A stretch of 64,000 bases of DNA. It comes from Psychrobacillus sp. INOP01. Its GTDB lineage: Bacteria > Bacillota > Bacilli > Bacillales_A > Planococcaceae. This document shows positions 17,377 to 25,158 of this stretch, piece by piece. How positions within the stretch are numbered: position 1 is the first letter of the stretch; the number at the start of each line of letters is the position of its first letter. The notes beneath the pieces are model-generated. The model was not told where the DNA came from, did not search any database, and saw only the letters and a list, made by a program, of their open reading frames with translations. The translations under genes and the position numbers were made by a program. The stretch lies in the NCBI RefSeq assembly GCF_018140925.1, contig NZ_CP073315.1:1736001-1800000 (forward strand), in the 5' to 3' direction.

Positions 17377-17404
17377 TATATTATAATATATAAGTTGGTT
17401 TGTT
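17377..17404 (+). promoter_or_regulatory. Candidate operator upstream of the XRE-cupin gene
   Basis: Perfect 14-bp palindrome TATATTATAATATA (17377-17390) followed 6 bp later by GGTTTGTT. The identical palindrome, also followed by GGTTTGTT, lies upstream of the next transporter gene (18208-18237). It contains a TATAAT and could overlap the -10 box. Confidence 0.6.
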
Positions 17405-17486
17405 TATTATTATTTTATCCACTATAATATGAAAAAAAATTATTTTACTTTATATTTTCCCATGATATTGCAAAGGGTGGCTTAAA

Positions 17487-18056
17487 ATGAATTTAGAAAC
17501 TGAGGATCCAAAACAAGTTGTTTTACAAGTAGGAGCAGTACTAAAAAAACTTCGTAAAGAAAAGCGTTTAAGTCTTGAAGATTTATCAGAATTATCGGGT
17601 GTGAGTAAGCTTACGCTAGGAAATATAGAACGCGGAGAAACAAATCCAACAATAGGGATGTTATGGAAAATCTCAAAAAGCTTATCCATACCACTTATGG
17701 CTTTATTCTCAACTGAAAATAATGTGAATCTGTCTCGGGCCGGGGAAGGGCTAAGAATTGTTGGGGACGGAAATAACTGGGCAATTGAGCCAATTTTTCA
17801 AAATACAAATAATGATATGGAAATGTACCGTGCTTATTTACAGCCAAATAGCTCCTACCATCCGGAAAAACATCATCATAATACAACTGAACTTGCAACT
17901 ATCATGTCCGGAACAATTACAATTAATGTTAATAATGAGTCATATATCTTGAATCAATATGATTCGATTAGTTTTTCTACAGATGGCACACATTCATATG
18001 CTAATCATACCAACGATGTTGTTGTTCTCCATATCATATTGAAATACGGAATCTAA
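17487..18056 (+). CDS. XRE family regulator with C-terminal cupin domain
   Basis: 189 residues. The N-terminal HTH (about 14-72) reads LKKLRKEKRLSLEDLSELSGVSKLTLGNIERGETNP, the standard XRE fold. The C-terminal cupin (about 110-188) has PNSSYHPEKHHHNTTEL, with a His cluster that may bind metal or ligand. Such regulators usually control adjacent transport or amino-acid metabolism genes in response to a small molecule. AAAGGGTGG precedes ATG 17487. A terminator follows, so it is transcribed apart from the downstream MFS gene, but both share the same palindrome. Confidence 0.88.
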   Translation: MNLETEDPKQVVLQVGAVLKKLRKEKRLSLEDLSELSGVSKLTLGNIERGETNPTIGMLWKISKSLSIPLMALFSTENNVNLSRAGEGLRIVGDGNNWAIEPIFQNTNNDMEMYRAYLQPNSSYHPEKHHHNTTELATIMSGTITINVNNESYILNQYDSISFSTDGTHSYANHTNDVVVLHIILKYGI

Positions 18057-18089
18057 ATTTCTTTTCTCCTAGCTTATCCTGATACAGGG

Positions 18090-18127
18090 AATGCTTCAAT
18101 CCACCTAATGGATTGGGGCATTTTTTT
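18090..18127 (+). terminator. Terminator of the XRE-cupin gene
   Basis: 13-bp stem AATGCTTCAATCC / GGATTGGGGCATT (two G-T pairs), 7-nt loop, T7 run. Confidence 0.85.
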
Positions 18128-18207
18128 ACTTTGTTTAAAACAGTTCTCTATTTAAGGATAGACAAACTCAAATAAATATATTATAGTATTCATTACTTAG
18201 TTAATGA

Positions 18208-18237
18208 TATATTATAATATACCGAATATGGTTTGTT
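18208..18237 (+). promoter_or_regulatory. Candidate operator upstream of the CynX-type MFS gene
   Basis: Same palindrome TATATTATAATATA (18208-18221), followed after 8 bp by GGTTTGTT (18230-18237), as before the XRE-cupin gene. It is about 115 bp ahead of the transporter start, leaving a 5' leader of roughly 90 nt. Confidence 0.6.
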
Positions 18238-18336
18238 ATGATAATATTGTTCTTTCTTATATCATTCATCTTTACAGTAAATCATAATGAACAAACTACA
18301 ATATATGAGTTTTTCAAAAAGCTAGGAGGAAATAGG

Positions 18337-19578
18337 ATGAGTTCAATGGACCAAGAAATTAAAAAGGAGAATAAAGGAGCCATTTCAACTGTTGGCAAAT
18401 CTGCCGTTTGGATAATGATTGTTGGTATTGTATTTATTGCTGCTAACTTACGGGCCCCTTTGACCTCAGTAGGACCAATAGTTGGTCTTATCAAGGATGA
18501 TATGAATATTTCAAATACACTGGCAGGAATGGTTACCACGCTGCCATTATTAGCTTTTGCGCTTCTTTCACCTATTGTACCTAAATTGGGACAAAAACTT
18601 GGGGTGGAACGAATTATTTTTGGTTCCATTGTCTTTCTGACTGTTGGTATTATTATACGTTCCCTTTCAGGGGTTGTTGCTTTATATATCGGTACGGCTG
18701 TTCTTGGTTTGGCTATCTCCGTCGGTAATGTATTGTTACCTGGCCTGATCAAACGTGAATTTCCTGAACGCATTGGCTTAATGACGGGTGTGTATTCCAT
18801 TTCTATGAATTTATTTGGAGCAATAGCGTCTGGTTTAAGTGTTCCTATTGCTCTTGGAATGGGATTTGGCTGGAAAGGTGCATTGGGAATTTGGGGCGTT
18901 TTAAGCTTTATATCTATTTTATTTTGGTTACCACAGATGAAACATCGTAACGGGAAAAGGGATACCATTCATAATAAAACGGCTGACAGTCATGTGAATT
19001 TGTGGGGTTCGGCACTAGCGTGGCAAGTAACCCTGTTTATGGGACTGCAATCCATGATCTTTTATGTACTTGTTGCATGGCTGCCAGAAATTCTTAAGCA
19101 GCAGGGATTGAATTCGAGTCAGTCTGGCTTGATGCTTTCCGTTATGCTGTTAGCTCTTCTTCCTTTTACTTTCATCGTCCCGGTCATTGCAGGACGCATG
19201 TCCGGTCAACGTTCGTTAGTGACTATTACATCGATTTTACTTTTAATCGGGACGTTTGGGTTACTATACGGTAGCTCGAAATTAATCGTTTTGTGGATCA
19301 TCGCTCTAGGCATAGGAGGAGGCTTCGCATTTAGCCTATCCATGATGTTTTTTGGCTTACGCACAAGGAATGCGCAACAGGCTGCGGAATTATCCGGTAT
19401 GGCCCAATCGATTGGATACCTGCTTGCGGCTGTTGGCCCAACCCTATTTGGTTTTATACATGATGCAACTAATAGCTGGACGATTCCACTTTTAATACTA
19501 GTTGGTGCATCGATCCTACTCTTTATATTTGGTCTTGGTGCAGCCAGAGAGCGATATATAGGTCCTGCCCAACAGTAA
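18337..19578 (+). CDS. MFS transporter, CynX/NimT family
   Basis: 413 residues with 12 membrane segments. The opening IAANLRAPLTSVGP is the hallmark of the CynX/NimT (YycB-like) branch, whose known members move cyanate or 2-nitroimidazole. LLPGLIKREFPERIGLMTGVYS is another family phrase. The start is ATG 18337 with AGGAGG 7 bp upstream; the frame extending to 18238 is leader sequence. The shared palindrome suggests control by the XRE-cupin regulator. A USP gene follows 33 bp later. Confidence 0.88.
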   Translation: MSSMDQEIKKENKGAISTVGKSAVWIMIVGIVFIAANLRAPLTSVGPIVGLIKDDMNISNTLAGMVTTLPLLAFALLSPIVPKLGQKLGVERIIFGSIVFLTVGIIIRSLSGVVALYIGTAVLGLAISVGNVLLPGLIKREFPERIGLMTGVYSISMNLFGAIASGLSVPIALGMGFGWKGALGIWGVLSFISILFWLPQMKHRNGKRDTIHNKTADSHVNLWGSALAWQVTLFMGLQSMIFYVLVAWLPEILKQQGLNSSQSGLMLSVMLLALLPFTFIVPVIAGRMSGQRSLVTITSILLLIGTFGLLYGSSKLIVLWIIALGIGGGFAFSLSMMFFGLRTRNAQQAAELSGMAQSIGYLLAAVGPTLFGFIHDATNSWTIPLLILVGASILLFIFGLGAARERYIGPAQQ

Positions 19579-19611
19579 AACATATAATTTTGGAATGAAA
19601 GGATAATGAAT

Positions 19612-20046
19612 ATGTTTAATAAAATTCTTGTCGCTATAGATGAATCCGATATGAATAGCAAAGTACTAGAAGCAACGTTGAATATTACCAATAACGAGAA
19701 ATCTAATGTAACACTAGTGAATGTTAGTAAGGAAAATGTAACAACGGGTTTAACCTATGTCCCAGAGGATTATCTGGAGGAAGTATTGAATGAATTGGAA
19801 AAGTCGAGTATAAGAATACTGGAAATGGCCAAAACCAAACTAATATCTGCTGGGGGAATGTCCATAAAAACAATCCATCTTAAAGGAGACCCTTCCCATC
19901 AAATTTTAGAATATGCCAAAGAACATGAACAGGAACTTATTATCATTGGCAGCCGTGGACTTAGTGGAATGAAGGAATTAATGCTTGGTAGTGTCAGCCA
20001 TAAGGTCGCTCAGTTATCAAAATGTCCCGCCTTAATTGTACATTGA
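19612..20046 (+). CDS. Universal stress protein (UspA family)
   Basis: 144 residues. ATP-binding USP signature G-x2-G-x9-G-S is present as GSRGLSGMKELMLGS before a final strand CPALIVH; the N-terminus FNKILVAIDESD is also standard. ATG 19612 is spaced 8 bp from AAAGG; ATG 19606 is an alternative. The 33-bp gap and lack of a terminator suggest it is co-transcribed with the CynX-type MFS gene. Confidence 0.88.
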   Translation: MFNKILVAIDESDMNSKVLEATLNITNNEKSNVTLVNVSKENVTTGLTYVPEDYLEEVLNELEKSSIRILEMAKTKLISAGGMSIKTIHLKGDPSHQILEYAKEHEQELIIIGSRGLSGMKELMLGSVSHKVAQLSKCPALIVH

Positions 20047-20611
20047 TGAAAAAATGATTAGATAATTTCTATCTAGGAGATCCCCTAGATTCAAAGTAGA
20101 ATTGTTTTCGGGAGCTATTCCTCCATTAAAGTACCTATTCGCAATATAAGGTTAGCCAGGTTATCACTGGCTGACAAGTATACGAGTTTGTATCTTCAGG
20201 TAAAAAAAACTGAAAAAATTCAACATTTAATAGATACTCACAAATAATCAAAAAACTATAATTTTGGTAATACCAAAAGAGAGAAAAGACCAATTAATCG
20301 GCCTTTTAGCTTTATGAAAAACCTAACACTCGAAGAGTTTTCACAAACTGCTGTTGAATATTTGGGATGTACTCGATAAAGCTGGGTGCGGATGCAGTGT
20401 AGACTACGGAACTTGCACAATTGATGTGTGACGTTAGCATAAAATTTCTTTATGGAAATTTTATGCTTGAATCAAGAGATTTCCCTAGTTTAACTCAATA
20501 ATTTAAAATGAAATAGCACGCTTTATTAAGGACTATGAGTAAAGTTGTCTTGCATCTTTTCCATATATTCGCTAATATAAAAGTAATTCAATAACAGACC
20601 GAATGGGAATA
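20047..20611. other. 565-bp gap with hairpins but no convincing gene
   Basis: It holds a GTTAGCCAG/CTGGCTGAC hairpin at about 20150-20175, an imperfect AAAAGACC/GGCCTTTT hairpin (about 20285-20306), and a perfect 12-bp stem GCATAAAATTTC / GAAATTTTATGC at 20437-20466 without a T run. A 21-codon frame from ATG 20314 (MKNLTLEEFSQTAVEYLGC) has no ribosome site and may be a gene fragment. Overall it looks like decayed accessory DNA. Confidence 0.5.
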
Positions 20612-20676
20612 CCCCACACTTACATGAACACACGTCTTTGGCGTGTATGTTTTCGTGTATAGTGTGGGGTTTTTTC
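20612..20676 (+). terminator. Large terminator-like hairpin ahead of the pilin-like gene
   Basis: Outer 9-bp stem CCCCACACT / AGTGTGGGG, inner ACACG/CGTGT hairpin, then a T6 run, ending 43 bp before the start codon of the next gene. No gene directly upstream needs it, so it may be a leader attenuator. Confidence 0.65.
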
Positions 20677-20718
20677 GTTTTATTGGAAAAGCTTCCATTA
20701 AATTTAGGAGGAAGATAC

Positions 20719-21084
20719 ATGCAAAGGAAAATTAGAGGTGTGTTTACAGCTACGGCAGTGTTTTTGTTTAGTGTAATAGTAGGGACGAAGAAAACATTAG
20801 CAGGCCCAGCAAGTATTAAAGATGCATTCGAAAAAGTAGGTATTAAGGAAATAGGTGTGCTTTCAGGGTTCGACGAAGTTCTTAATGTAATCTTTATAGC
20901 TTTTATAGCTGCAGGAGCATTTTGGAGCATAATTTGGCTAGCTATTGCTAAAATAAAATTGTCTGCTGTTAATGGAAATATTCAAAAACGTAACCAAGGT
21001 ATAGGAGCCTTATTTATGGTGCTATGTGGTTTATACTTAATCTATAAACTATTTGACATTGTAAGTTTTCCGACCGGAAAATGA
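20719..21084 (+). CDS. Small secreted/membrane protein with VirB2-like layout
   Basis: 121 residues: positively charged N-terminus, signal-like hydrophobic segment with candidate cleavage after TLAG (about 29), a short polar stretch, then two membrane helices (about 55-78 and 95-113) separated by a basic loop. This is the topology of VirB2/TrbC-type conjugation pilins, but I see no specific family motif, so that is only a suggestion. ATG 20719 has TAGGAGG 8 bp upstream. It is flanked by strong hairpins and followed by a small lipoprotein gene. Confidence 0.6.
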   Translation: MQRKIRGVFTATAVFLFSVIVGTKKTLAGPASIKDAFEKVGIKEIGVLSGFDEVLNVIFIAFIAAGAFWSIIWLAIAKIKLSAVNGNIQKRNQGIGALFMVLCGLYLIYKLFDIVSFPTGK

Positions 21085-21185
21085 AGGTAGAAATTCGAGA
21101 TTATCATAAGTAAAGGTTGATACGTCTAGTGAACAAAAGAATTAATAGTTATTTTATCAAACGGTATTAAATATCATTTACAATA

Positions 21186-21246
21186 TGTTATAATAATTGC
21201 AAACGCGAAGCACGCATATCTCTTAGAGATATGCGTGCTTTTTTTG
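21186..21246 (+). promoter_or_regulatory. Extended -10 promoter running straight into a terminator
   Basis: TGTTATAAT (21186-21194) is an extended -10 box. The predicted start lies just before a 15-bp perfect hairpin (21208-21222 / 21226-21240, loop TTA) followed by a T7 run. Transcripts would end after about 45 nt unless the hairpin is relieved, immediately ahead of a 34-codon lipoprotein gene. The hairpin may also end the 20719 transcript. Confidence 0.6.
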
Positions 21247-21263
21247 CTATAGGAGGAATTTTA

Positions 21264-21368
21264 TTGAAAAAACCAATCATTTGTCTAGCCTGTCTATTTC
21301 TTGTAGGCTGCCAAAACTTCACTGCTCCTGATTACTCTAAAAGCAACCCAGAAAGCTATTATTATTAA
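21264..21368 (+). CDS. 34-residue lipoprotein
   Basis: TTG start with AGGAGG 7 bp upstream. The signal is MKKPIICLACLFLVGC, a clean lipobox (L-V-G-C) placing the lipidated Cys at residue 16, and only 18 residues remain in the mature peptide, ending SYYY. Very short lipoproteins of this kind occur beside secretion or conjugation pilin genes (VirB7-like) and among lysis peptides; nothing decides between these. Too short to be called by most gene finders. Confidence 0.6.
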   Translation: MKKPIICLACLFLVGCQNFTAPDYSKSNPESYYY

Positions 21369-21407
21369 CAGTGCAAAAATAATAATAAAATAGTTAGGAG
21401 AAATCAT

Positions 21408-21833
21408 ATGAAAATAACTCAGCAATGGAATCAAGAGGACAGTGATTATATTCGGAAAAAGGTAATTGAACACAATCTCGGGAAACTACCAGAGGAAGTT
21501 AAACACCCTATCAAAAATATTAGTTTTATACTTAGAAATGAAGACGAGTTAATATTAGGAGGTATCACAGGTACAATTTTTTGGTATCACTTACATATAG
21601 ATTTCTTATGGGTTGATGAATCTTTAAGAGGAAATGGATATGGCAAACAGTTATTAGATAATATAGAGCAAATAGCAAGAGAGAATAATTGTAACCTCAT
21701 TCAACTGGATACATTTAGTTTTCAAGCCCCAAATTTCTATCAAAAGTACGGTTATGATGTAATTGGCGTAATAGAAGATCACCCTAACAAGAACAATCAG
21801 CAGTATTACCTCGTAAAAAAAATTAATTATTAA
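21408..21833 (+). CDS. GNAT family N-acetyltransferase
   Basis: 141 residues. Acetyl-CoA loop [19 protein letters not shown] (about 63-81, the R/Q-x-x-G-x-G/A motif), then [26 protein letters not shown], which resembles the N-acetyltransferase group containing TlmB and small-molecule acetyltransferases. Substrate unknown. AGGAG precedes ATG 21408. It shares a terminator with the convergent brnQ gene. Confidence 0.85.
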   Translation: MKITQQWNQEDSDYIRKKVIEHNLGKLPEEVKHPIKNISFILRNEDELILGGITGTIFWYHLHIDFLWVDESLRGNGYGKQLLDNIEQIARENNCNLIQLDTFSFQAPNFYQKYGYDVIGVIEDHPNKNNQQYYLVKKINY

Positions 21834-21886
21834 GACATATAGAGCAAGAATGTCCAGCAGAGTATAAACAGTGGCTTGAATAATAA

Positions 21887-21938
21887 AAAAGGTGACCATG
21901 TAAGAGTTGTTTTCACAACCTCCATGGTCACCTTTTAA
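21887..21938. terminator. Bidirectional terminator between GNAT and brnQ
   Basis: 14-bp perfect stem AAAAGGTGACCATG / CATGGTCACCTTTT separated by 22 nt that contains a second small GTTGT/ACAAC hairpin. Confidence 0.85.
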
Positions 21939-23294
21939 TTACACTGACTTTATGTCCGTTTTTTCAAATCTCGCAATGATTCCTGTCACTAGCGTTACTA
22001 TTACGAAAGGCATTAACCATCCTAAACCTACACTATAAAACGGCAATACGTTCTCATAAAAACTTACGATTGGCTTTAGCCAGCTAAAATACTCAATTTC
22101 TAACGATCCACAAAGAGCTTTTAATCCATCCACAATACTTATTAAGAACGTTACGAACATTACACTAACGTAAACTATTCTTGCGTGATTAAACAATGGT
22201 GATAAGAAGGTTAAGAATATCAATACAATCGCTAATGGGTATAATAACATTAATACTGGAATGGAATATGTAATAATATTAGACAATCCAAAGTTTGCAA
22301 TGATACATGTGAATACACTAAAGAAAATGACAAATGCTTTATAACTAATCTTTGGCATTAACGTGTGGAAGTACTCACCACATGCAGTAGTTAAACCAAT
22401 ACTCGTCGTTAGACACGCCAAGAAAATGATAACAGATAGAAGAATTGCTCCAAATGATCCGAAATAATGCCCCGATGCAGCACTTAATACAGGTCCCCCA
22501 TTGTCAAATAGACCAAATAGGTTCACACTAGTCGCGCCTAAGTAAGCAATCCCAGCATAAATTATACCTAAAAACAAGATTGCTATCCCACCTGATTTCG
22601 CTGTAGCAACTAGAATTCCTTTAGTAGATGTTACTCCCATGGAACGAATTGCTTGAATAACGATAATACCAAATACTAAGGATGCCAATGCATCCATCGT
22701 ATTATAACCTTCCGTAAATCCAGTCATAAAAGCATTCGTTACATAGTTACCTTGCGGTTCTTGAAAATCACCCATTGGCTTAATAATTACAAAGAGTAAT
22801 AAGAAAAATAATCCTATTATAATTCCGGGAGAAAGGTATTTCCCAACATTATCTACAATTTTAGATGGATTCAATGATAGCAATAACGTGATTCCGAAGA
22901 AAACAATTGTAAATACTAACAAACCAAGTTGTGCATAGTCTTGATTCATAAATGGCAGAATTCCAATTTCAAATGAAACGGCTCCTGTTCTTGGTAAAGC
23001 AAAAAATGGTCCTATTGTTAAGTAAAGCACAGAAGTAAAGATTACCGCAAAGACAGGATGTACTCTACTAGAAAGCTCTTGTAAATTTTTACTACCTGAG
23101 AATCCCATCGCAAGAGTACCTAAAAACGGCAACCCAATTCCTGTTAGTAAAAAACCAATGACCGCTATCCAAACTTGTGTCCCTGCATTTTGTCCTAAAC
23201 TCGCTGGAAAGATTAAATTCCCAGCACCAAAAAATAATGCAAATAGCATAACTCCAATCACTAAATGATTAGAGAATGATAATTTAGTCTTCAT
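21939..23294 (-). CDS. brnQ: Branched-chain amino acid:cation symporter BrnQ
   Basis: 451 residues, about 12 membrane helices, LIVCS family. The start MLFALFFGAGNLIFPASLGQNAG and the phrase PFFALPRTGAVSFE are diagnostic. It imports Leu, Ile and Val with Na+ or H+. ATG 23294 has AGGAGG 8 bp upstream. An 18-bp dyad (AAGAAAT-N4-ATTTCTT, 23317-23334) lies just upstream of the ribosome site and could be an operator. No T-box was recognised in the leader. Confidence 0.93.
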   Translation of the reverse strand: MKTKLSFSNHLVIGVMLFALFFGAGNLIFPASLGQNAGTQVWIAVIGFLLTGIGLPFLGTLAMGFSGSKNLQELSSRVHPVFAVIFTSVLYLTIGPFFALPRTGAVSFEIGILPFMNQDYAQLGLLVFTIVFFGITLLLSLNPSKIVDNVGKYLSPGIIIGLFFLLLFVIIKPMGDFQEPQGNYVTNAFMTGFTEGYNTMDALASLVFGIIVIQAIRSMGVTSTKGILVATAKSGGIAILFLGIIYAGIAYLGATSVNLFGLFDNGGPVLSAASGHYFGSFGAILLSVIIFLACLTTSIGLTTACGEYFHTLMPKISYKAFVIFFSVFTCIIANFGLSNIITYSIPVLMLLYPLAIVLIFLTFLSPLFNHARIVYVSVMFVTFLISIVDGLKALCGSLEIEYFSWLKPIVSFYENVLPFYSVGLGWLMPFVIVTLVTGIIARFEKTDIKSV

Positions 23295-23891
23295 TTTGTT
23301 GTTCCTCCTGTGATTTAAGAAATAATCATTTCTTGTGTTTTCTAGATGTTAGTATGAATGCTATACAAATGATTTTTTCTAACCACGCCCGTATGCAATA
23401 TATCAAAGTTGATAATACTATGGAAATCAGCAGAATGCAATATATTAGACGAAATTAATTGAACATTTCTTTTATTTTCACAAATAGATTTAGTTAAATT
23501 GTCATATTTCCAACTAATATTTTTAGTCTTCAAGCGCCTTATCCTTTAAGGATACCCATATTCCATCCCATTAATGAGTCTATCTTCCTAGCAAAAGTTT
23601 AACAAAAATTTCCTTCTTAAATAACTAGAACTTATACATTAAACCCTTAAACATTAATCCAATATCTCCTTTTATATAAAGCTAAGAAAATCATAAGTGG
23701 CTTTCAAGTGCAAAATCTGTTTTATTTTGTTTTCAGGCGCTCTATAGCTAATCGATACTATAGATACTATCTTTACTAGAAGAAATTCAGGAGATATGAC
23801 ATTCTAAAAGATTCTTGTTAACAGATCCATTTCCTCTACGTTGTATGCTATCCACTGTGTTTCCCTATCGTTCAAAGCACCCTACCTTTGT
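23295..23891. other. Upstream region of brnQ, no gene seen
   Basis: AT-rich. It contains a dyad AAGAAAT-N4-ATTTCTT (23317-23334) and two direct copies of ATGCAATATAT about 50 bp apart (near 23392 and 23446). The reading frame at 23342-23533 has no ribosome site and no recognisable sequence. Confidence 0.5.
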
Positions 23892-23972
23892 TATTGATTT
23901 GAAGTGGAAGGCGGCTTGACCCTCGCTTAGTTAGAAAGAATCTGTCTGGAACGGAATTCAGCGATATTGTTT
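23892..23972 (+). repeat. Decayed R1 remnant (copy D)
   Basis: ATTGATTTGAAGTGGAAGGC followed by GGCTTGAC corresponds to ATTGATTGTAGTGGAAGGTG-GCGAC in the intact copies, and CTGGAACGGAATTCAGC corresponds to the element end (CTGAAACGGAAATCAGC). The hairpin region between is deleted or scrambled. Confidence 0.55.
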
Positions 23973-23990
23973 AACAGATCCCCTTTAAGT

Positions 23991-24037
23991 AAAAAAGCTA
24001 TACAATCGGAGAACTCTCCAATCGTATAGCTTTTTTT
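23991..24037 (-). terminator. Terminator of the mrp operon
   Basis: AAAAAAGCTATAC / GTATAGCTTTTTTT stem with imperfect inner pairing (ATCGG/CCAAT), directly behind mrpG; the minus side has a T6 run. Confidence 0.8.
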
Positions 24038-24038
24038 A

Positions 24039-24398
24039 TTATTTATCTTCTGGAAATAATACTTCCTTTAAAGCATCATCTGAGGAATTTTCAGTAAGTT
24101 CGACTCTCGAGCGATACGCTGCTCGCGTTAACAAGTGGCCTGCGACAGGGGCAGTCAAGAATACAAATAATATACCTAGTATAAGACGTACGCTTATAAA
24201 ATTTTCACTTACCCAAAAATATATAAAGGCTCCAGATAGGGACAACAGTACTGCTACGGTTGAGCTTTTTGTAGCGGCGTGTGAGCGTGTATAAACATCT
24301 GGAAGACGGATGATCCCGAAGGCACTAATCACACTCATAACACTTCCTAAAAAAATGATAACAACAGCAACGAGCTCAATCATCTGACTTATGCTCAA
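24039..24398 (-). CDS. mrpG: Na+/H+ antiporter subunit MrpG
   Basis: 119 residues, three membrane helices, with the family phrase GIIRLPDVYTRSHAATKSST and TAPVAGHLLTRAAYRS. It is the last subunit of the Mrp complex. The start is placed at TTG 24398, which has a GGGGGG-rich site 6 bp upstream; ATG 24383 is the alternative but lacks a site. Either way it overlaps the end of mrpF. Confidence 0.9.
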   Translation of the reverse strand: MSISQMIELVAVVIIFLGSVMSVISAFGIIRLPDVYTRSHAATKSSTVAVLLSLSGAFIYFWVSENFISVRLILGILFVFLTAPVAGHLLTRAAYRSRVELTENSSDDALKEVLFPEDK

Positions 24399-24660
24399 TA
24401 ATAGCCCCCCTTTCAATATACTTGGAAATGGCAATTGTACTGATAAAAGCAAGTATACCAAGTATAAGAATAGCTTCTAAAAATGCCTTTGTTTTTAAGA
24501 CAATCGAAATAATAGCAATCATTGATATGAGATTTACACCAATCATGTCTAAAGCTACTGCTCGATCCGGCATAGAAGGACCTTTAATGATACGAAAAAG
24601 AGCAATTGCAATAGATATAGCAAATAATGTTAGGGAAACCAACAGTATTTTTTCAATCAT
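24376..24660 (-). CDS. mrpF: Na+/H+ antiporter subunit MrpF
   Basis: 94 residues, three helices, with GPSMPDRAVALDMIGVN, the MrpF signature (DRAVALD). The start ATG overlaps the mrpE stop as TAATG, and AGGTG precedes it. Member of the seven-gene Mrp complex. Confidence 0.93.
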   Translation of the reverse strand: MIEKILLVSLTLFAISIAIALFRIIKGPSMPDRAVALDMIGVNLISMIAIISIVLKTKAFLEAILILGILAFISTIAISKYIERGAIIEHKSDD

Positions 24661-25142
24661 TAGCGGGTCACCTCCATAATTGCTTTCTCAAATTTAGTAA
24701 TGGATCGCAATACATCTGCTTTAGACTGTTCTATATCCATCGCATGGATATAAAACATATCCCCTTCTGGGTTTACTTCCATCACGACTGAACCAGGAGT
24801 CAACGTTAACAACATTGCTAGAGTCGTAATTTCCCAGTCTCCTTTTAGCTCTGTTTTATAAGTGAAAATTCCAGGCTTTAGGTCCCAACGTGGATTTAAT
24901 ATTTGTTTACTTATAAGTAGACTCGACTGAGCTAATTCTGATATAAATATGAAAATTAACTTAATAAGGGAGAATAATCTTCTCAAATAAAACTGAGTTC
25001 CAAAAAAGCGATGCATTAAGAAAATTATGAAGATCCCTACGATGAAGCCACTAAAAAATGTCGTCATCTTTAGTTCATCTTCGTCCTGTAATGTTGTCCA
25101 CAAAAATGCGATAAATAGGTTTAGTAAAAACTGTGCTGGCAT
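24660..25142 (-). CDS. mrpE: Na+/H+ antiporter subunit MrpE
   Basis: 160 residues. Two N-terminal membrane helices and a soluble C-terminal part containing MLLTLTPGSVVMEVN and the final KFEKAIMEV, standard for MrpE/MnhE. GGAGAGG precedes ATG 25142. Located between mrpD and mrpF as in other group 1 mrp operons. Confidence 0.93.
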   Translation of the reverse strand: MPAQFLLNLFIAFLWTTLQDEDELKMTTFFSGFIVGIFIIFLMHRFFGTQFYLRRLFSLIKLIFIFISELAQSSLLISKQILNPRWDLKPGIFTYKTELKGDWEITTLAMLLTLTPGSVVMEVNPEGDMFYIHAMDIEQSKADVLRSITKFEKAIMEVTR

Positions 25143-25158
25143 ATTCTCACCTCTCCCA

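Noticed and set aside
20719-21368. Calling the islet a conjugative element
   Set aside because: Topology alone is weak evidence; there is no relaxase, coupling protein or ATPase in the window, so only a cautious suggestion is kept.
23342-23533. 63-residue frame upstream of brnQ
   Set aside because: No ribosome site, no recognisable sequence, AT-rich promoter-like DNA.
23295-23700. T-box or leucine-responsive leader for brnQ
   Set aside because: I looked for the T-box AGGGTGG-type motif and a terminator/antiterminator pair and found neither.
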